Shown in pieces: positions 61,345 through 64,000 of a DNA stretch of 64,000 nt. The notes below the pieces were generated by a model. It made no database searches, was not told where the DNA came from, and saw only the letters and a program-made list of their open reading frames with translations. How positions within the stretch are numbered: the stretch's first letter is position 1; each line of letters opens with the position of its first letter. The stretch spans positions 1 to 64,000 of the forward strand of contig JAUQWO010000052.1 of assembly GCA_030835135.1 (NCBI GenBank). Reading direction: 5' to 3'. The position numbers and the translations under genes are program-made. Source of the stretch: Bacteroidota bacterium (GTDB lineage Bacteria; Bacteroidota; Ignavibacteria; UBA10030; UBA6906).

Positions 61345-62213
61345 GTTTTCAGGTCCGCCGTACCACGATCGATCAATGGAGGGATGCGACACAGCGCCGG
61401 ACCGTGCGGCTTGCTGTCGGGACGCACAGGCAGGCACTGAACTTCATCAGGCGTGTGGGGTTCTGCTATCTGTACCGCGCCGATGATCCCGAGATCCCAT
61501 CCTTGTGGCATGCTGTTCATGGCGTAAGACCGGGTCTTGAAGGTGTCGTCGCAACGGATCGGGCAAGGACCTCGCTTCTCTGGGAGCTGAAGTCGACCCT
61601 GGCCGCCGGGCGTGAAGCGTATGTCGGAAAGCTCATTCTGCAGAAGCCCACTGTGGTATCACCGGAATTCGTAGCGTACTTCTTCGCGACAAGCGGCAGA
61701 ACGGGTGATCGGGACGATTTCATCCGGGCGCACCAGCGGGGACTCCTTTCGGTTGGGGCCCGGCGGGTGATGGAGCTGTTCCGGCGGCGCTCGTATCTTA
61801 CGACGGGAAGGATCGCCGAGCTGCTCGGACGTGGGGGGCATGCTGCCCGTTTCTCCGTGGAACAGGCGCTTACGGAGCTGCAATCCCGGATGTACATTGC
61901 GAAATGCGCGGAAGCGCATTCGTTGCACGCTTCAGGCTGGGCGCCGGTACACGTTCTCTTTCCGCGTGAAGTCCGCCGGTCGCGAACGATCGCTCCGGAG
62001 CATGCCCGGTCGGTGATCCTGGAACGACACTTTCAGGTTCAGTATGTATCGACGCTGGCGGACATCCGGCATACGTTCCGGTGGTCCCGCCAGGAGATCT
62101 ATCAGGCGCTTGGGGATCTCCACCGGCGCGGCATTGTGGCGAGTGACCTGTCCGTTGAGGGGATCGCCGGACACTCCTATATCTATCTCGGGGAAAGGAC
62201 AACCGTAGAATGA
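61341..62213 (+). CDS. AlkZ-related (YcaQ-like) winged-helix protein
   Basis: The ATG 61341 overlaps ygfZ by 4 nt. The 290-aa protein starts TTIDQWRDATQRRTVRLAVG, continues NFIRRVGFCYLYRADDPEIPSLWHAVHG, and has winged-helix segments VMELFRRRSYLTTGRIAELLG and VQYVSTLADIRHTFRWSRQEIYQAL. This fits short proteins related to the AlkZ/YcaQ DNA crosslink glycosylase family, which are tandem winged helices. The catalytic Gln-x-Asp and Gln-His of AlkZ are not evident, so activity is uncertain. The next gene overlaps by 4 nt. It likely binds DNA in the cytoplasm. Confidence 0.65.
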   Translation: MSFQVRRTTIDQWRDATQRRTVRLAVGTHRQALNFIRRVGFCYLYRADDPEIPSLWHAVHGVRPGLEGVVATDRARTSLLWELKSTLAAGREAYVGKLILQKPTVVSPEFVAYFFATSGRTGDRDDFIRAHQRGLLSVGARRVMELFRRRSYLTTGRIAELLGRGGHAARFSVEQALTELQSRMYIAKCAEAHSLHASGWAPVHVLFPREVRRSRTIAPEHARSVILERHFQVQYVSTLADIRHTFRWSRQEIYQALGDLHRRGIVASDLSVEGIAGHSYIYLGERTTVE

Positions 62214-63046
62214 AACAGCATCAACCAAAGCCACCTAAATCCTACAAGGACATCGAGTTCCTCAATAGTCCTGAAGCAAGAACATTACGTATCCTGTCAG
62301 AGTTTCTCGGGCCCCAGAGGCGTTTCCGGCATGAGAAGGTCCGGGACACGATCGTGTTCTTCGGGTCAGCGCGGATCCTCCCGAAGAAACAGGCCATGAA
62401 GGAATACCGGGCACTGAAGAACCGCACGGATCCCAGGGCGCGCGCTGGCAATGGGCTCAGCCGGGAGCTTCAGGAGGCCGCGGTACGCGTCGACATGTCG
62501 CGGTACTACGAGGACACGGTCAAGCTTGCCCGGCAGATGACAGAGTGGTCTCGGTCGTTGCAGGACCCTGGCCGGTTCATGATCTGTTCCGGTGGAGGGC
62601 CTGGCATCATGGAAGCCGCGAACCGGGGAGCACACCTTGGTGGCGGAAGGTCGGTGGGCCTGAACATCAGTCTGCCCTTCGAGCAGTTCGCAAATCCGTA
62701 TGTGACGCCTGACCTGAGTCTGGAGTTCCACTACTTCTTCATGCGTAAGTTCTGGTTCGCATACCTCGCGAAGGCCCTCGTGGTGATGCCCGGAGGTTTC
62801 GGCACGCTCGATGAGCTGATGGAGATGCTGACCCTGATCCAGACGCAGAAGATCACGAAGAAGATCGCGGTGATCATCTATGGGACGGAATACTGGAAGA
62901 ATGTCCTCGACTTCGACTACCTCATTTCGCGCGGGGTGGTGAGCAAGAAGGATCTCTCATTGTTCAAGCCGTATGATGACGTCGATTCGGCAGCCGCGTA
63001 CCTCAAGGATTTTCTCACGCGCCATTATGTAAAGGGGGGTAAGTAG
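62210..63046 (+). CDS. LOG family protein (TIGR00730-type Rossmann fold)
   Basis: The 278-aa protein overlaps the AlkZ-related gene by 4 nt. Its core contains VFFGSARILPKKQAM, FMICSGGGPGIMEAANRGAHLGGG, and VVMPGGFGTLDELMEMLTLIQTQKI, the PGGxGTxxE motif of nucleotide 5'-monophosphate phosphoribohydrolases once called lysine decarboxylases. It has a longer N-terminus and a middle insertion (NRTDPRARAGNGLSRE). The reaction is release of base from a nucleotide, such as cytokinin riboside monophosphate or other adenine nucleotides. The substrate here is unknown. It closes a three-gene chain. Confidence 0.92.
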   Translation: MKQHQPKPPKSYKDIEFLNSPEARTLRILSEFLGPQRRFRHEKVRDTIVFFGSARILPKKQAMKEYRALKNRTDPRARAGNGLSRELQEAAVRVDMSRYYEDTVKLARQMTEWSRSLQDPGRFMICSGGGPGIMEAANRGAHLGGGRSVGLNISLPFEQFANPYVTPDLSLEFHYFFMRKFWFAYLAKALVVMPGGFGTLDELMEMLTLIQTQKITKKIAVIIYGTEYWKNVLDFDYLISRGVVSKKDLSLFKPYDDVDSAAAYLKDFLTRHYVKGGK

Positions 63047-63112
63047 TTCCAGGGGAGAGGCTTCCCTCATGAACCGTGAGGTGTTCTCGATGATATGCGC
63101 CTGTCGGCCCAC

Positions 63113-63141
63113 TTGACTTTCTGCGATGGATTCAGTACGAT
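63113..63141 (+). promoter_or_regulatory. promoter of tmRNA, TTGACT-N17-TACGAT
   Basis: TTGACT at 63113-63118 and TACGAT at 63136-63141 are exactly 17 nt apart. The tmRNA 5' end (G63150) lies 9 nt after the -10 box, matching the expected start. Confidence 0.85.
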
Positions 63142-63149
63142 ACATGCAT

Positions 63150-63527
63150 GGGGATGATCTGGCTTCGACGAGGATGAGGATGGTCCAGATCGCGTGCCGT
63201 GCTCTCCGTGGTGCACGATAAACAACGCGGAAACCAATAAGTGCTGACTACAACTACGCACTGGCCGCTTAACTAAACCTTAAGTGACCCGTTGCCCGGG
63301 GTTCTTCCTGCCGGATCCCGAAGCAGCGCCGACTTCAGACAGGATAGCGCATTGAGCCCCCTGGCGGCGATGCGTGAACCGTGCCACAAGCGCGGCCAGC
63401 CGGGGTGGTTCCGTAGATCGCCTGTCTGTCGGAGATCGCGGAATGAAGCTCAAAAGACTGACTACGCACGTAGTGCTCGGGATGGTCTTCTCCCCGGACG
63501 CGGGTTCGACTCCCGCCATCTCCACTG
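63150..63527 (+). ncRNA. ssrA: transfer-messenger RNA (tmRNA)
   Basis: The 5' end GGGGATGATCTGGCTTCGACG is typical of tmRNA, and the tRNA-like 3' end GGTTCGACTCCCGCCATCTCCA pairs with it (GGGGATG with CATCTCC). The tag frame is at 63243-63272: GCT GAC TAC AAC TAC GCA CTG GCC GCT TAA, coding A-D-Y-N-Y-A-L-A-A. The discriminator A at 63524 is followed by CTG, so the CCA end is apparently added after transcription. It rescues stalled ribosomes together with SmpB. Its 5' and 3' ends and tag are all present, so it is a one-piece tmRNA. Confidence 0.97.
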
Positions 63528-63528
63528 G

Positions 63529-63560
63529 ACGCTCTCACGGATCTCCGTGAGAGCGTTTTT
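63529..63560 (+). terminator. rho-independent terminator of ssrA
   Basis: ACGCTCTCACGG (63529-63540) and CCGTGAGAGCGT (63545-63556) form a perfect 12-bp stem with a 4-nt loop, followed by TTTTGT. A further small perfect inverted repeat (GTATTC-GCG-GAATAC, 63561-63575) lies just beyond. Confidence 0.95.
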
Positions 63561-63600
63561 GTATTCGCGGAATACTTCCATGATCCAGAGGCAAGGGCCA

Positions 63601-64000
63601 ATGGAACTCGCATTCACAAAGCTCAGCGGTGCCGGGAACGACTTCGTTGCGATCGATGATCGTGACGGTCAACTTGCCGGCATCGACAGACATGCACTCG
63701 CACGGTCGCTGTGCGACCGTCACCGGGGGATCGGCGCGGATGGCATCCTGATCCTTGCCCCGAGCTCGATCGCCGATGTCAAGATGCTGTACTACAACGC
63801 CGACGGCACGGACGGGGGCATGTGCGGTAACGGCGGTCGCTGCGCGGCGGTCTATGCCAGAATGCTCGGGGTCCCGGGGACCGAACTGACCATCGAGGCA
63901 CTGGATTTCGTCTACCGGGCCGAGTTCACCGTCCATGGTGTTCGTCTGCACATGAAGGATCCTGTGGGAATCGTCCGTGGGATACGCGTGACGGCCGCTG
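63601..64000 (+). CDS. dapF: diaminopimelate epimerase, N-terminal part (runs off the window)
   Basis: From ATG 63601 the frame is open to the window edge (about 133 residues of a family length near 270). It reads FTKLSGAGNDFVAIDD, then LCDRHRGIGADGILIL, and MLYYNADGTDGGMCGNGGRCAAVYA. The GAGNDF and MCGNGGRC motifs, with the first catalytic Cys in the latter, are characteristic of DapF. It converts LL- to meso-diaminopimelate for lysine and peptidoglycan. It follows tmRNA with 41 nt to the terminator, so it must have its own promoter or read-through. Confidence 0.95.
   Translation, partial: MELAFTKLSGAGNDFVAIDDRDGQLAGIDRHALARSLCDRHRGIGADGILILAPSSIADVKMLYYNADGTDGGMCGNGGRCAAVYARMLGVPGTELTIEALDFVYRAEFTVHGVRLHMKDPVGIVRGIRVTAA

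Overview
The window is GC-rich, densely coding DNA from a Gram-negative bacterium, most likely of the Bacteroidota/Chlorobiota (FCB) lineage, Ignavibacteria-like. The evidence is two secreted proteins with a type IX secretion (T9SS type A) C-terminal sorting domain, TonB-dependent receptors, a FecI/FecR pair, an M43 cytophagalysin-type protease and a DUF6970 protein. The best promoters, however, are classical TTGACA-N17-TATAAT-like, not the Bacteroidia -33/-7 type. The lineage is an inference; no rRNA gene is present.

Layout. 1-1.3 kb: the right end of an IS3-family element sits inside a carboxylesterase gene, followed by a decayed four-helix-bundle gene. 1.3-4.6 kb: small secreted or hypothetical proteins, an M43 protease, a DUF7670 membrane protein and decayed signalling remnants. 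4.6-7.8 kb: a possible structured RNA or leader, then an M6 protease exported by T9SS. 8.0-11.2 kb: an ammonium operon (P-II, beta-barrel porin, AmtB) behind a strong promoter and a leader with two tandem hairpins. 11.5-25.2 kb: a signalling block that starts at one strong promoter (orphan PhnD-like lipoprotein, 1545-aa multisensor kinase, TonB siderophore-type receptor, YfiR-kinase fusion, stand-alone receiver, PIG-L deacetylase, receiver-PAS-HisKA_2 kinase). 25-33.5 kb: a degenerate uracil-DNA-glycosylase-like protein, a DUF4091 protein, a ComEA-like helix-hairpin-helix protein, a TPR protein and a GH106-like glycosidase. 33.5-36 kb: proBA. 36-41.6 kb: sialate O-acetylesterase, FG-GAP/T9SS protein, Tat-type class V aminotransferase. 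41.6-48.5 kb: divergent ECF sigma factor and FecR, with a signalling TonB receptor and a train of secreted and outer-membrane proteins. 48.6-51.9 kb: GH127 and an outer-membrane protein. 51.9-60.3 kb: EpsC-type serine acetyltransferase, receiver/CNBD-kinase pair, zinc-ribbon protein, two receiver-PAS proteins with no output domain, SpoIID. 60.3-64 kb: YgfZ, AlkZ-related and LOG genes overlapping by 4 nt, then tmRNA and the start of dapF.

How it fits together. The window is unusually rich in signal transduction: five histidine kinases, four proteins with receivers but no kinase domain, and an ECF/anti-sigma pair. Several of these sit beside outer-membrane receptors or glycan-processing enzymes. 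The most unusual locus is the 11.5-25.2 kb block, where a substrate-binding lipoprotein without any ABC transporter, a TonB receptor and a YfiR-domain kinase look like parts of one envelope-to-cytoplasm sensing pathway. Family assignments rest on motifs read by eye; no search was run.
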